Shown piece by piece: positions 53,434-64,000 of a stretch of DNA of 64,000 nucleotides (within the stretch, counting starts at the first letter, position 1; every line of letters starts with the position of its first letter). The DNA comes from Schistocerca nitens (lineage: Eukaryota; Arthropoda; Insecta; Orthoptera; Acrididae). Position numbers and translations under genes: made by a program. The stretch covers positions 502,526,109 through 502,590,108 of the forward strand of contig NC_064614.1 in the NCBI RefSeq assembly GCF_023898315.1. Reading direction: 5' to 3'. Under the pieces are notes generated by a model, which saw only the letters and a list, made by a program, of their open reading frames with translations, was not told where the DNA came from and did not search any database.

Positions 53434-55494
53434 TGAGGAAAATGGATCTAGTTTTAGTGTTAAAAAAAGAGAACTTTTACAAACAATCACAGTCTAAGTG
53501 TATAGAACGATTAACAACTCACATATTGGATAAGTTTAGTGAACATAAACAGTCAAAACACAGTGTATGTAAAATTAAGTCAATTTTAAAAGTGTTTGTC
53601 TCAAAATTGCTACAAAATTGAAAAAAAATCCACTTGGAATATGGAAAGATTTACCAAATCCAATTCAGAATGGTTAAAAAACGACTTGGCCTTGCCATCT
53701 CTAAGCACTACAACCACAAACGAAAATTTACACGTGAAAAAAACCAGACGAAGAGCTGCAAAATCTTTTGAAGAGAGCTCTCAACGATCAAAACGAAGAA
53801 TAGTGCAGCCAATTATTGCTGAGTCAACCCCAGAGCTTTTGTGTACTGCTGCTCAAAGCAGCCTTAATAAGAGTGGAAAAAGAACAGCTGCACAAGTAGT
53901 AAACTTAGCCCTCACCACAAGCCCTCGAAGATACAAAAGCATGAAACACATTCACGAAAAGCCATCATATTCGGTTATAAAGCCTTACTCACCTGAAGAA
54001 GCCTTAGCGCTAATTATTGACTCTGACATGGGAAAAGAAGATTATATTCATTGGCAAAAAGGGGCGAAATCTCGAGGCGCGAACATCTATCCACCTTATA
54101 ATGTCATAGCATAAACAAAGAAGCAACGTTACCCGAGAAACATAGCAATTACGGAGACCGAAGTGCAAATTGTAGTTCAAGATATTTTGGACCACACAAT
54201 CTAAAGACTTGCTCATGTACAGCAGGATGTACTTCTGTTACACCACGATCACACTGCAAACTCAGCGACTGGAGTCATCTACAAGTGGGGCCTTGACGGT
54301 AGTGGTGGACATTCCATTTACAAACAGTGTGTTGCCAACAACTCACTGTAGGGAGATACCAACATAATTCTATGTACTATAGTTCCATTGCAAGTACAAC
54401 GAATGGTAAACAGATTTTCTGGCAAAACCCGAGTCCTTCTTCGTCGCGATATAATCGCATCATTCGCCTGCAGATTGAAAAGGAGACAAAGGAATCAGTA
54501 AAACTCCATTACGAAGCAATTGAGGAACAAATATCAAGTTTGCAGCCTACTGAGGTGACCCTTGGGGATAAATCTTACACATTTAAACATCGTGCTGTAC
54601 GTACAATGATGGACGGAAAAACGTGTAATGTGCTCACAGACACTTCGTCAACACAAGCGTGTAATGTGTGCAAGGCAACACCCAAAGAACTCAACAACCT
54701 TGACTTACTTTTGCAAAAACAATATTCTACGACTAGTTGATTTAAGTTTGGGATATCTGTTTTACACTCATACCTTAGATGTTACGAGTACTTGTTACAT
54801 ATATCATATAAATTGGAACTGAAGCAGTGGCAAGCAAGAGGTAAAGAAGCCAAAGAAAATATAAAAAGAAGAAAACAAGAAATAACCACTAACTTCCATC
54901 GTGAAGCGGGATTAGTGGTAGACCAGCCCATTCAAGGAGGAGGTAACTCCAATGACGGGAATACCGCAAGCAAATTTTTTGCAGAGCCCACGAAATCTGC
55001 GACTATAACAGGTCTAGAGCCCAAAATTATACAAAGATTTGCAAACATCCCAAGCGTTTTGTATTGCGGATTTAATGTTAATTACAGTAATTTTAAAAAT
55101 TATTGCCTCGAAACCGCAAAAATCAGTTTAGAAACGTACAAGTGGTACAGAATGAGTGCATCTGTGCACAAGCTGCTAATACATGGTGCAGACATAATAA
55201 AGGAACTAGCTTTGACTGTGGGGCTTTTTTCAGATGATGTCTTGGAATCTAGTCAGAAAGAATATAAAGGTTTAAGACTTTTCCATGCAAGGAAAACTTC
55301 AAGAATACATACCAATACGGATATTGTCCACTAAATGCTGATAGCTTCATAGCTATCATTGCGTCCAAGAGGAGGAGGCACATTAAAAAAAGAAAACACT
55401 TTCTTAAGGAGGAACTGTTAATGTTAGAAGAACCTGTTATGAAAATGCTTGAAGATAATGGTGACGAAGAAACAATGGATGATGATGATAATGG

Positions 55495-55527
<33 letters not shown>

Positions 55528-55570
55528 CGACGACAACGACGGAACAATGGGTGATTATGATGAGAGATAC
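53434..55570 (+). pseudogene. Broken large DDE-type transposase-like gene
   Basis: Consecutive plus-strand ORFs (53434-53621, 53596-54114, 54327-54740, 54792-55334) form one decayed protein. It has a Lys/Arg/Ser-rich N-part (VKKTRRRAAKSFEESSQRSK) and the motif YKWGLDGSGGHSIYKQC (about 54270), which looks like an Asp-containing catalytic entry. A CysxxCys segment with NVLTDTSSTQACNVCKATPK (about 54640) follows, then a C-terminal part with MSASVHKLLIHGADIIKELA (about 55155) and SQKEYKGLRLFHARKTSR (about 55255). The pattern recalls the Transib/RAG1-like group, but that assignment is tentative. An acidic low-complexity tail follows. Stops and frameshifts separate all pieces. Confidence 0.5.
55479..55560 (+). 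repeat. (GAT)n/(GAC)n trinucleotide repeat
   Basis: An impure GAT/GAC tract just before the end of the transposase-like gene. In one frame it encodes an Asp-rich tail, and it may be an expansion of an acidic C-terminus. Confidence 0.85.
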
Positions 55571-55611
55571 TAACTGTCTTACTGTCTGTAAACTTTAAGT
55601 AAAATATGCTG

Positions 55612-58052
55612 CTGTGGTCTTCAGTCCTGAGACTGGTTTGATGCAGCTCTCCATGCTACTCTATCCTGTGCAAGCTTCTTCATCTCCCAGTACCTACTGC
55701 AACCTACATCCTTCTGAATCTGCTTAGTGTATTCATCTCTTGGTCTCCCTCTACGATTTTTACCCTCCACGCTGCCCTCCAATACTAAATTTGTGATCCC
55801 TTGATGCCTCAAAACATGTCCTACCAACTGATCCCTTCTTCTAGTCAAGTTGAGACACAAACTTCTCTTCTCCCCAATCCTATTCAATACCTCCTCATTA
55901 GTTATGTGATCTACCCACCTTATTTTCTGCATTCTTCTGTAGCACCACATTTCGAAAGCTTCTATTCTCTTCTTGTCCAAACTATTTATCTTCCATTTTT
56001 CACTTCCATACATGGCTACACTCCATACAAATACTTTCAGAAATGACTTCCTGACACTTAAATCTATACTCGATATTGACAAATTTCTCTTCTTCAGAAA
56101 CGCTTTCCTTGCCATTGCCAGTCTACATTTTATATCCTCTCTACTTCGACCATCATCAGTTATTTTACCCACAAAATAGCAAAACTCCTTTACTACTTTA
56201 AGTGTCTCATTTCCTAATCTAATTCCCGCAGCATCACCTGATTTAATTTAACTACATTCCATTATCCTTGTTTTGCTTTTGTTGATGTTCATCTTATATC
56301 CTCCTCGCAAGACACTGTCCATTCCATTCAACTGCTCTTCCAAGTCCTTTGCTGTCTCTAACAGAATTACAATGTCATCGGCGAACCTCAAACTTTTTAT
56401 TTCTTCTCTATGGATTTTAATACCTACTCCGAATTTTTCTTTTGTTTCCTTCACTGCTTGCTCAATATACAGATTGAATAACATCGGGGAGAGGCTACAA
56501 CCCTGTCGCACTCCTTTCCCAACCAATGCTTCCCTTTCATGCCCTTCGACTCTTATAACTGCCATCTGGTTTCTGTACAAATTGTAAATAGCCTTTCGCT
56601 CCCTGTATTTCACCCCTGCCACCTTTAGAATGTGAAAGAGAGTATTCCAGTCAACATTGTCGAAAGCTTTCTCTAAGTCTACAAATGCTAGAAACGTCGG
56701 TTTGCCTTTTCTTAATCTTTCTTCTAAGATAAGTCGTAAGGTTAGTATTGCCTCACATGTTCCAACATTTCTACGGAATCCAAACTGATCTTCCCCGAGG
56801 TCCGCTTCTACTAGTTTTTCCATTCGTCTGTAAAGAATTCGCGTTAGTATTTTGCAGCTGTGACTTATTAAACTGATAGTTCGGTAATTTTCACATCTGT
56901 CAACAGCTGCTTTCTTTGGGATTGGAATTATTATATTCTTCTTGAAGTCTGAGGGTATTTCGCCTGTCTCATACATCTTGCTCACCAGATGGTAGAGTTT
57001 GGTCAGGACTGGCTCTCCCGAGGCCGTCAGTAGTTCTAATGGAATGTTGTCTACTCGCGGGACCTTGTTTCGACTGAGGTCTTTCAGTGCTCTGTCAAAC
57101 TCTTCACGCAGTATCGTATCTCCCATTTCATCTTCATCTACATCCTCTTCCATTTCCATAATATTGTCCTCAAGTACATCGCCATTGTATAAAACCTCTA
57201 TATACTCCTTCCACCTTTCTGCCTTCCCTTCTTTGCTTAGAACTGGGTTGCGATCTGAGCTCTTGATATTCATACCAGTGGTTCTCTGTTCTCCAAAGGT
57301 CTCTTTAAATTTCCTGTAGGCAGTATCTATCTTACCCCTAGTGAGAAAAGCCTCTACATCCTTACATTTGTCCTCTACCCATCCCTGCTTAGCCATTTTG
57401 CACTTCCTGTCGATCTCATTTTTGAGACGTTTGTATTCCTTTTTGCCTGCTTCATTAACTGCATTTTTATATTTTCTCCTTTCATCAATTAAATTCAATA
57501 TTTCTTCTGTTACCCAGGATTTCTATTAGCCCTCGTCTTTTTACCTACTTGATCGTCTGCTGCTTTCACTACTTCATCCCTCAGAGCTACCCATTCTTCT
57601 TCTACTGTATTTCTTTCCCCCATTCCTGTCAATTGTTCCCTTATGCTCTCCCTGAAGCTCTCTACAACCTCTAGTTCTTTCAGTTTATCCAGGTCCCATC
57701 TCCTTAAATTCCCACCTTTTTGTAGTTTCTTCAGTTTCAATCTGCAGTTCATAACCTATAGATTGTGGTCAGAATCCACATCTGCCCCTGGAAATGTCTT
57801 ACAATTTAAAACCTGGTTCCTAAATCTCTGTCTTGTCATTATATAATCTATCTGATACCTTTTAGTATCTCCAGGATTCTTCCAGGTTTACAACCTTCTT
57901 TTATGATTCTTGAACCAAGTGTTAGCTATGATTAAGTTATGCTCTGTGCAAAATTCTACAAGGCGGCTTCCTCTTTCATTTCTTCCCCCCAATCCATATT
58001 CACCTACTATGTTTCCTTCTCTTCTTATCCTACTGACGAATTCCAGTCACCC
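55612..58052 (-). mobile_element. RTE/BovB-like LINE, 5'-truncated (left half of head-to-head pair)
   Basis: Minus-strand LINE with its 3' end at about 55612 and a 5' truncation inside the endonuclease at 58050, in the codons of the GDWNS motif. It directly abuts the 5' end of the plus-strand copy at a run of C. Nucleotide identity to 11057-12652 and 58053-61312 is high. Confidence 0.92.
55621..57752 (-). pseudogene. RTE-like RT and C-terminal region, two breaks
   Basis: ORF pieces at 57510-57752 (linker after the endonuclease), 56248-57498 (416 codons, RT) and 55621-56172 (C-terminal region). The RT contains FVDLEKAFDNVDW, GVRQGCSLSPMLFNLY and LRFADDIVIL, so its catalytic Asp are intact. 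The breaks are a frameshift near 57505 and stop-type differences near 56245 (TAA in place of the usual codon after MECS). The end YKQIQKDVGCSRYW leads to SNQSQD. Confidence 0.88.
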
Positions 58053-58359
58053 CCCCCATGAACCATGGACCTTGCCGTTGTTGGTGAGGCTTGCGTGCCT
58101 CAGCGATACAATTAGCCGTACCGTAGGTGCAACCACAACGGAGCGGTATCTGTTGAGAGGCCAGACAAACATGTGGTTCCTGAAGAGGGGCAGCAGCCTT
58201 TTCAGTAGTTGCGGTGGAAACAGTCTGGATGATTGACTGATCTGGCCTTGTAACATTAACCAAAACGGCCTTGCTGTGCTGGTACTGCGAACGGCTGAAA
58301 GCAAGGGGAAACTACAGCCTAATTTTTCCTGAGGAAATGCAGCTTTACTGTATGATTAA
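58053..58359 (+). promoter_or_regulatory. Conserved LINE 5' UTR with predicted nested stems
   Basis: A 5' leader nearly identical to the inverse of 625-928. CCGTTGTTGG (58075-58084) can pair with CCACAACGG (58133-58141) with one bulged T. AGGC/GCCT (58087-58090 with 58097-58100) forms an inner hairpin. It may contain the internal promoter expected at LINE 5' ends; no known ribozyme fold could be fitted by eye. Confidence 0.5.
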
Positions 58360-59222
58360 ATGATGATGGCGTCCTCTTGGGTAAAATATTCCGGAGGTAA
58401 AATAGTCCCCAATTCGGATCTCCGGGCAGGGACTACTCAAGAGGGCATCGTTATCAGGAGAAAGAAAACTGGCGTTCTACGGATCGGAGCGTGGAATGTC
58501 AGATCCCTTAATCGGGCAGGTAGGTTAGAAAATTTAAAAAGGGAAATGGATAGGTTAAAGTTAGATATAGTGGGAATTAGTGAAGTTCGGTGGCAGGAGG
58601 AACAAGACTTTTGGTCAGGCGAATACAGGATCATAAATACAAAATCTAATAGGGGTAATGCAGGAGTAGGTTTAATAATGAATAAAAAATAGGAGTGCGG
58701 GTTAGCTACTACAAACAGCATAGTGAACGCATTATTGTGGCCACGATAGACACAAAGCCCATGCCTACTACAGTAGTACAAGTTTATATGCCAACTAGCT
58801 CTGCAGATGATGAAGAAATAGAAGAAATGTATGACGAGATAAAAGAAATTATTCAGGTAGTGAAGGGAGACGAAAATTTAATAGTCATGGGTGACTGGAA
58901 TTCGTCAGTAAGAAAAGGGAGAGAAGGAAACATAGTAGGTGAATATGGATTGGGGCGAAGATATGAAAGAGGAAGCCGCCTTGTAGAATTTTGCACAGAG
59001 CATGACTTAATCATAGCTAACACTTGGTTCAAGAATCATAAAAGAAGGTTGTATACCTGGAAGAATCCTGGAGATACTAAAAGGTATCAGATAGATTATA
59101 TAATGGTAAGACAGAGATTTAGGAACCAGGTTTTAAATTGTAAGACATTTCCAGGGGCAGATGTGGATTCTGACCACAATCTATTGGTTATGAACTGTAG
59201 ATTGAAACTGAAGAAACTGCTA
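58360..59222 (+). pseudogene. RTE-like endonuclease, one frameshift
   Basis: The start MMMASSWVKYSGG at 58360 is in the same context as in the first copy. The endonuclease reads GAWNVRSLNRAGR, DIVGISEVRW, then after an A-run frameshift at about 58687 VSYYKQHSERIIVATIDTKP, MGDWNSSVRKGREG, NTWFKNHKRRLYTWKNPGD and DVDSDHNLLVMNC. The catalytic SDH is present. A TAA at 59223 ends the reading. Confidence 0.88.
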
Positions 59223-61297
59223 TAAGGTGGGAATTTAAGGAGATGGGACCTGGATAAACTGAAAGAACCAGAGGTTGTAGAGAATTTCAGGGAGAGCATA
59301 AGGGAACAATTGACAGGAATAGGGGAAAGAAATACAGTAGAAGAAGAATGGGTAGCTCTGAGGGATGAAGTAGTGAAGGCAGCAGACGATCAAGTAGGTA
59401 AAAAGGCGAGGGCTAATAGAAATCCTTGGGTAACAGAAGAAATATTGAATTTAATTGATTAAAGGAGAAAATATAAAAATGCAGTAAATGAAGCAGGCAA
59501 AAAGGAATACAAACGTCTCAAAAATGAGATCGACAGGAAGTGCAAAATGGCTAAGCAGGGATGGGTAGAGGACAAATGTAAGGATGTTGAGGCCTATCTC
59601 ACTAGGGGTAAGATAGATACTGCCTACAGGAAAATTAAAGAGACCTTTGGAGAGAAGAACTCAGATGGCAACCCAGTTCTAAGTAAAGAAGTGAAGGCAG
59701 AAAGGTGGAAGGAGTATATAGAGGGTTTATACAAGGGCGATGTGCGTGAGGACAATATTATGGAAATGGAAGAGGATGTAGATGAAGACGAAATGGGAGA
59801 TAAGATACTGCATGAAGAGTTTGACAGAGCACTGAAAGACCTGAGTCGAAACAAGGTCCCAGGAGTAGACAACATTCCATTAGAACTACTGATGGCCTTG
59901 GGAGAGCCAGTCCTGACCAAACTCTACCATCTGGTGAGTAAGATGTATGAGACAGACGAAATACCCTCAGACTTCAAGAAGAATATAATAATACCAATCC
60001 CAAAGAAAGCAGCTGTTGACAGATGTGAAAATTACCGATCTATCAGTTTAATAAGTCACAGCTGCAAAATACTAACGCGAATTCTTTACAGACGAATGGA
60101 AAAACTGGTAGAAGCGGACCTCGGGGAAGATCAGTTTGGATTCCGTAGAAATGTTGGAACACGTGAGGCAATACTAACCTTACGACTTATCTTAGAAGAA
60201 AGATTAAGAAAAGGCAAACCTACGTTTCTAGCATTTGTAGACTTAGAGAAAGCTTTTGACAATGTTAACTGGAATACTCTCTTTCCAATTCTGAAAGTGG
60301 CAGGGGTAAAATAAAGGGAGCGAAAGGCTATTTACAATTTGTACAGAAACCAGATGGCAGTTATAAGAGTCGAGGGGCATGAAAGGGAAGCAGTGGTTGG
60401 GAAAGGAGTGAGACAGGGTTGTAGCCTCTCCCCGATGTTATTCAATCTGTATATTGAGCAAGCAGTGAAGGAAACAAAAGAAAAATTCGGAGTAGGTATT
60501 AAAATTCATGGAGAAGATAAAAAACTTTGAGGTTCGCCGATGACATTGTAATTCTATCAGAGACAGAAAAGGACTTGGAAGAGCAGTTGAATGGAATGGA
60601 CAGCGTCTTGAAAGGAGGATATAAGATGAACATCAACAAAAGCAGAACGAGGATAATGGAATGTAGTTAAATTAAATCAGGTGATGCTGCGGGAATTAGA
60701 TTAGGAAATGAGACACTTAAAGTAGTAAAGGAGTTTTGCTATTTAGGGAGTAAAATAACTGACGATGGTCGAAGTAGAGAGGATATAAAATGTAGACTGG
60801 CAATGGCAAGGAAATCGTTTCTGAAGAAGAGAAATTTGTTAACGTCGAGTATGGATTTAAGTGTCAGGAAGTCGTTTCTGAAAGTATTTGTATGGAATGT
60901 AGCCATGTATGGAAGTGAAACATGGATGATAAATAGTTTGGACAGGAAGAGAATAGAAGCTTTCGAAATGTGGTGCTACAGAAGAATGCTGAAGATAAGG
61001 TGGGTAGATCACGTAACTAATGAGGAGATATTGAATAGGATTGGAGAGAAGAGGAGTTGGTGGCACAACTTGACTAGAAGAAGGGATCGGTTGGTAGGAC
61101 ATGTTTTGATACATCAAGGGATCACAAATTTAGCATTGGAGAGCAGCGTGGAGGGCAAAAATCGTAGAGGGAGACGAAGAGATGAATACACTAAGCAGAT
61201 TCAGAAGGATGTAGGTTGCAGTAGGTACTGGGAGATGAAGAAGCTTGCACAGGATAGAGCAGCATGGAGAGCTGCATCAAACCAGTCTCAGGACTGA
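59223..61297 (+). pseudogene. RTE-like reverse transcriptase and C-terminal region, several stops
   Basis: Pieces: linker to 59460 (GATTAAAGG nonsense codon), 59547-60314 (RT N-half, with FLAFVDLEKAFDNVNW), 60339-60530 (GVRQGCSLSPMLFNLY), a frameshift near 60525 just before the FADD box (reading RFADDIVIL in another frame at about 60533), a TAA at 60667, and 60803-61297 (YGSETWMINSLDRKRIEAFE to SNQSQD). Catalytic Asp are intact, but the protein cannot be made in one piece. The 60312 stop is a TAC-to-TAA type change by comparison with 56248-57498. Confidence 0.88.
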
Positions 61298-61312
61298 AGA
61301 CCACAACAACAA

Positions 61313-61543
61313 TAACATACTGCTAATGAGATTTTCATGCAACATTTTGGTTTACTTGAAAAGACATTCGTTATTTGAAGTACTTTCTGTGGGATTAAAG
61401 ATGACTTAGCATTTGGTTTCTTTGACAGCTACACAATTATATCACGACGCTACTAATGTTTGACACAATTTACATTGTTGCTTTTGTGCTGTATCTGCTT
61501 TATATCTGCACAGTTTTTCTGATTTCTTCTGGAAAGTAAAACA
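61313..61543. other. No recognisable feature
   Basis: Short stretch between LINE and SINE without identifiable element. Confidence 0.4.
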
Positions 61544-61552
61544 TGTTTTAGT

Positions 61553-61708
61553 TCAAATGGTTCAAATGGCTCTGAGCACTATGGGACTCAACATCGTAGG
61601 TCATAAGTCCCCTAGAACTTAGAACTACTTAAACCTAACTAACCTAAGGACATCACACACACCCATGCCCGAGGCAGGACTCGAACCTGCGACCGTAGCA
61701 GTCCCGCT
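61553..61708 (-). mobile_element. tRNA-derived SINE, copy 7, 5'-truncated
   Basis: Minus orientation. The body and B-box region are present but the A-box part of the tRNA-like head is missing. It is flanked by the 9-bp TGTTTTAGT at 61544-61552 and 61709-61717, so truncation happened at insertion, as in target-primed reverse transcription. Confidence 0.9.
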
Positions 61709-61717
61709 TGTTTTAGT

Positions 61718-63408
61718 AGTAACTTTGTGGTATAGCTACAATAAGACAGCCTTTTTTGTAGCACAACAATACGTTACAGTGTAGTACTTTCTTGAAATCG
61801 GTACTGTACGTAATATCTACGATATCTGTACACATAGCATTTCGCTTTAGTTTATTACTAGGTAAGTACATTGACTTCCACAGAACTTTGCTTACGGACG
61901 ACGATAATTACGACACTTGGCACATTTTTAACCCTTAAGTAATGACAGATATTATGTTACAACAAGACGCACAAATTAGCGCTACAGGACACGCATTTGA
62001 GTGATTAATTATTTACTTAAAACATTTATTTTTAAATATTTTTGAATTACAAAGAAAGTTTTCCGTGATACATTTCATTCCATTGCTATAATCTGTAACA
62101 CCTGAGGGTATAATTACATTAATTCTCAGGGAGTACACGCCTACTTTGTGTACCATATGTCTGGCAAGCACAAGGAGCTCTAGCTAATATGGTATTTGCT
62201 TATACAACTTTACACATCGGTACCATATTTCTCTAACACATAAATTACACAGCTATCTGATCATTTAACTGAGAGATAAACATTTTTTTTACTACACCAG
62301 TGACACATGTTTACACAATTACAGAGTTGGATAACTTCACACTTATGAAACTGTATTTTATCTGTACTGTGTGAACTGTTCATATTTTTTCGGAACCATG
62401 TGATACTATGAGAGCTTTGAATGATATATTTGGTATGGGATCATGATTTTTGAAGTATGTTTGAGGTAGATGACACTATTTAAATGAGCAGAGAATTTTT
62501 TCAGTTTTGAAATTATTGGGGGAAGCTACATCGATTTTGAGATTTGACTGCGGTGTTATGATGTTATTATTACGATGACGATGTGTAATATACAGCTGAG
62601 GTATGTTTATGATCAATAAGCTGATGCTATATGAGGAATTTGATTATGCTACGTATCTGTTATGATGAAATATTGAAGAAGTGTCGATGAATATGTATAT
62701 GTGTAATAAGGTAAGGAATAATGAGTAGTGGTTAGGGACTCTGACTTGTGAAAAAGTATGTTGGAAACCAAGAATCGTACTTTTAAGAGTTATGAAATGT
62801 GTGTAAACGCGTGAATGCATCACAATGCCGGTGAACATTTTTTGGACACTTTTATATTTATAGGATTTTGTTTATACAGATTTGTAACGCAAATACTTCG
62901 ACCTGTGAAATTTTATTTGTATCAAACTGTCGCTGTAGTGCAAACTGGTGTCGTAAATATTTCGGTAAGAAAGGTAAGTGACCTTGACGTAATGCGTTTT
63001 GGGCGCCCAGCTGGGAGATAGTCGTCTGACAAAAGAAAGCCATTAGGTGGAGAAAAAAAGAGGCAATTATCCTCGCTATTGACATTCCTGTGTAGAAAGC
63101 ATCGCAAATACGACATGCTCGAACTTGAAAACGTATGATTACACTGTGGAGCTCTTAATTTATGATATTTACTAAATTGCCTAATGAAATGACAAGAAAC
63201 ATTTTTACATCTATTGTCTTTCTAGTTGAGAGATTTTTTACTGCCTTTGGAGACGCCATTTGCCTGGTGAATGACGTTCCACACATTGCTTGGTATATAT
63301 TTGCTGATTTCGTTTAATATCTAGTTTCTAGCTGCACTGCAGCATTGGTTAAAATAAAATTTAATAGATGTACTAATATAGATATTTCATGCCTACAGTT
63401 CCAGTAAA
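61718..63408. other. No recognisable feature
   Basis: About 1.7 kb of AT-rich sequence with no identifiable coding region or repeat. Confidence 0.5.
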
Positions 63409-63410
63409 TA

Positions 63411-64000
63411 CACTCCTGGAAATTGAAATAAGAACACCGTGAATTCATTGACCCAGGAAGGGGAAACTTTATTGACACATTCCTGGGGTCAGATACATCA
63501 CATGATCACACTGACAGAACCACAGGCACATAGACACAGGCAACAGAGCATGCACAATGTCGGCACTAGTACAGTGTATATCCACCTTTCGCAGCAATGC
63601 AGGCTGCTATTCTCCCATGGAGACGATCGTAGAGATGCTGGATGTAGTCCTGTGGAACGGCTTGCCATGCCATTTCCACCTGGCGCCTCAGTTGGACCAG
63701 CGTTCGTGCTGGATGTGCAGACCGCATGAGACGACGCCTCATCCAGTCCCAAACATGCTCAATGGGGGACAGATCCGGAGATCTTGCTGGCCAGGGTAGT
63801 TGACTTACACCTTCTAGAGCACGTTGGGTGGCACGGGATACATGCGGACGTGCATTGTCCTGTTGGAACAGCAAGTTCCCTTTCCGGTCTACGAATGGTA
63901 GAACGATGGGTTCGATGACAGTTTGGATGTACCGTGCACTATTCAGCGTCCCCTCGACGATCACCAGTGGTGTACGGCCAGTGTAGGAGATCGCTCCCCA
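63411..64000 (-). mobile_element. Tc1-like transposon, second copy, cut by window edge
   Basis: The TIR starts CACTCCTGGAAATTGAAATA at 63411 after TA (63409-63410). The sequence is over 95% identical by eye to the inverse of 29750-30352. The other end lies beyond the window. Confidence 0.93.
63566..64000 (-). CDS. Tc1-like transposase C-terminal part (open to window edge)
   Basis: Open reading from the window edge through QQDNARPH and LSPIEHVWD with the same 32-residue spacing as the copy at 29175. The stop of copy 1 (IAA-stop) is a Lys codon here, so the frame runs on to GGYTLY before stopping. The first catalytic residue lies outside the window, so it cannot be judged whether this copy keeps the Asp. 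Confidence 0.85.
   Translation of the reverse strand, partial: WGAISYTGRTPLVIVEGTLNSARYIQTVIEPIVLPFVDRKGNLLFQQDNARPHVSRATQRALEGVSQLPWPARSPDLSPIEHVWDWMRRRLMRSAHPARTLVQLRRQVEMAWQAVPQDYIQHLYDRLHGRIAACIAAKGGYTLY

Larger units (their letters stand above)
58053..61312 (+). mobile_element. RTE/BovB-like LINE, almost full length (right half of pair)
   Basis: It starts with a C-run and the conserved 5' UTR (58053-58359) and continues through endonuclease, RT and C-terminal region. It ends in AAGACCACAACAACAATAAC at about 61312. It is the most complete LINE of the window (about 3.26 kb), but it is inactivated by several stops and frameshifts. Confidence 0.93.

Noticed and set aside
55249..55536. Serine-rich minus-strand ORF
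   Set aside because: It is the complement of the GAT/GAC repeat.
58053..58150. HDV-like self-cleaving ribozyme at the LINE 5' end
   Set aside because: A candidate outer stem and inner hairpin exist, but no sequence pairs with the 5' end in the required nested order. Kept only as a finding to test.
55612..61312. Twin-priming inversion of one LINE
   Set aside because: Both halves carry their own 3' ends and overlap in coding content, so they are two copies.

Overview
The window looks like intergenic or intronic DNA from a very large, repeat-rich insect genome. The closest match is an orthopteran (locust or grasshopper), but this is inferred from the combination of repeat families, not from a marker gene. 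I recognise no host protein-coding gene. Almost everything that can be identified is transposable-element sequence, most of it broken, with many elements nested inside others. Several nestings are proven by target-site duplications (TSDs) that can be read directly.

Layout. 1-928: 5' end of an RTE/BovB-like LINE (-). 929-4738: CR1/Jockey-group LINE (+) split by a tandem tRNA-like palindromic element (2536-3561, 13-bp TSD). 5180-9985: old interspersed repeats and three Tc1/mariner-superfamily elements. 9990-14747: R1-like LINE (-) split by an RTE-like LINE (11057-12652, 11-bp TSD). 14866-20960: old LINE fragments, including an RTE-like LINE split by a mariner with TA duplication (18536-19828). 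21500-24245: old sequence with tRNA-derived SINEs. 24246-28330: two head-to-head Penelope-like elements carrying three SINEs and two palindromic insertions. 28931-30352: a complete Tc1-like element with an uninterrupted transposase ORF whose first catalytic Asp is Asn. 30690-31400: LINE fragment split by a 5S-rRNA-derived SINE (14-bp TSD). 31850-38010: another CR1-group LINE, unexplained repeats and two more transposase relics.

38250-47630 is strikingly AT-rich. It holds the decayed gene set of a Polinton/Maverick- or adintovirus-like DNA element: protein-primed DNA polymerase B, adenain-like protease, packaging ATPase and associated unidentified genes, split by a CR1-group LINE. This is the most unusual content of the window. 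47634-51130 is the 5' LTR and gag of an LTR retrotransposon without pol. 53434-55570 is a broken gene resembling a large DDE-type transposase. 55612-61312 holds two RTE-like LINEs head to head, the right one almost full length. 63411-64000 is a second copy of the Tc1-like element, cut by the window edge.

The genes do not form operons or a host pathway. Each element encoded its own mobilisation functions (endonuclease plus reverse transcriptase, DDE transposase, or virus-like replication and packaging), and nearly all copies carry stops, frameshifts or lost catalytic residues. The SINEs and palindromic elements encode no protein and must have used enzymes from elsewhere.
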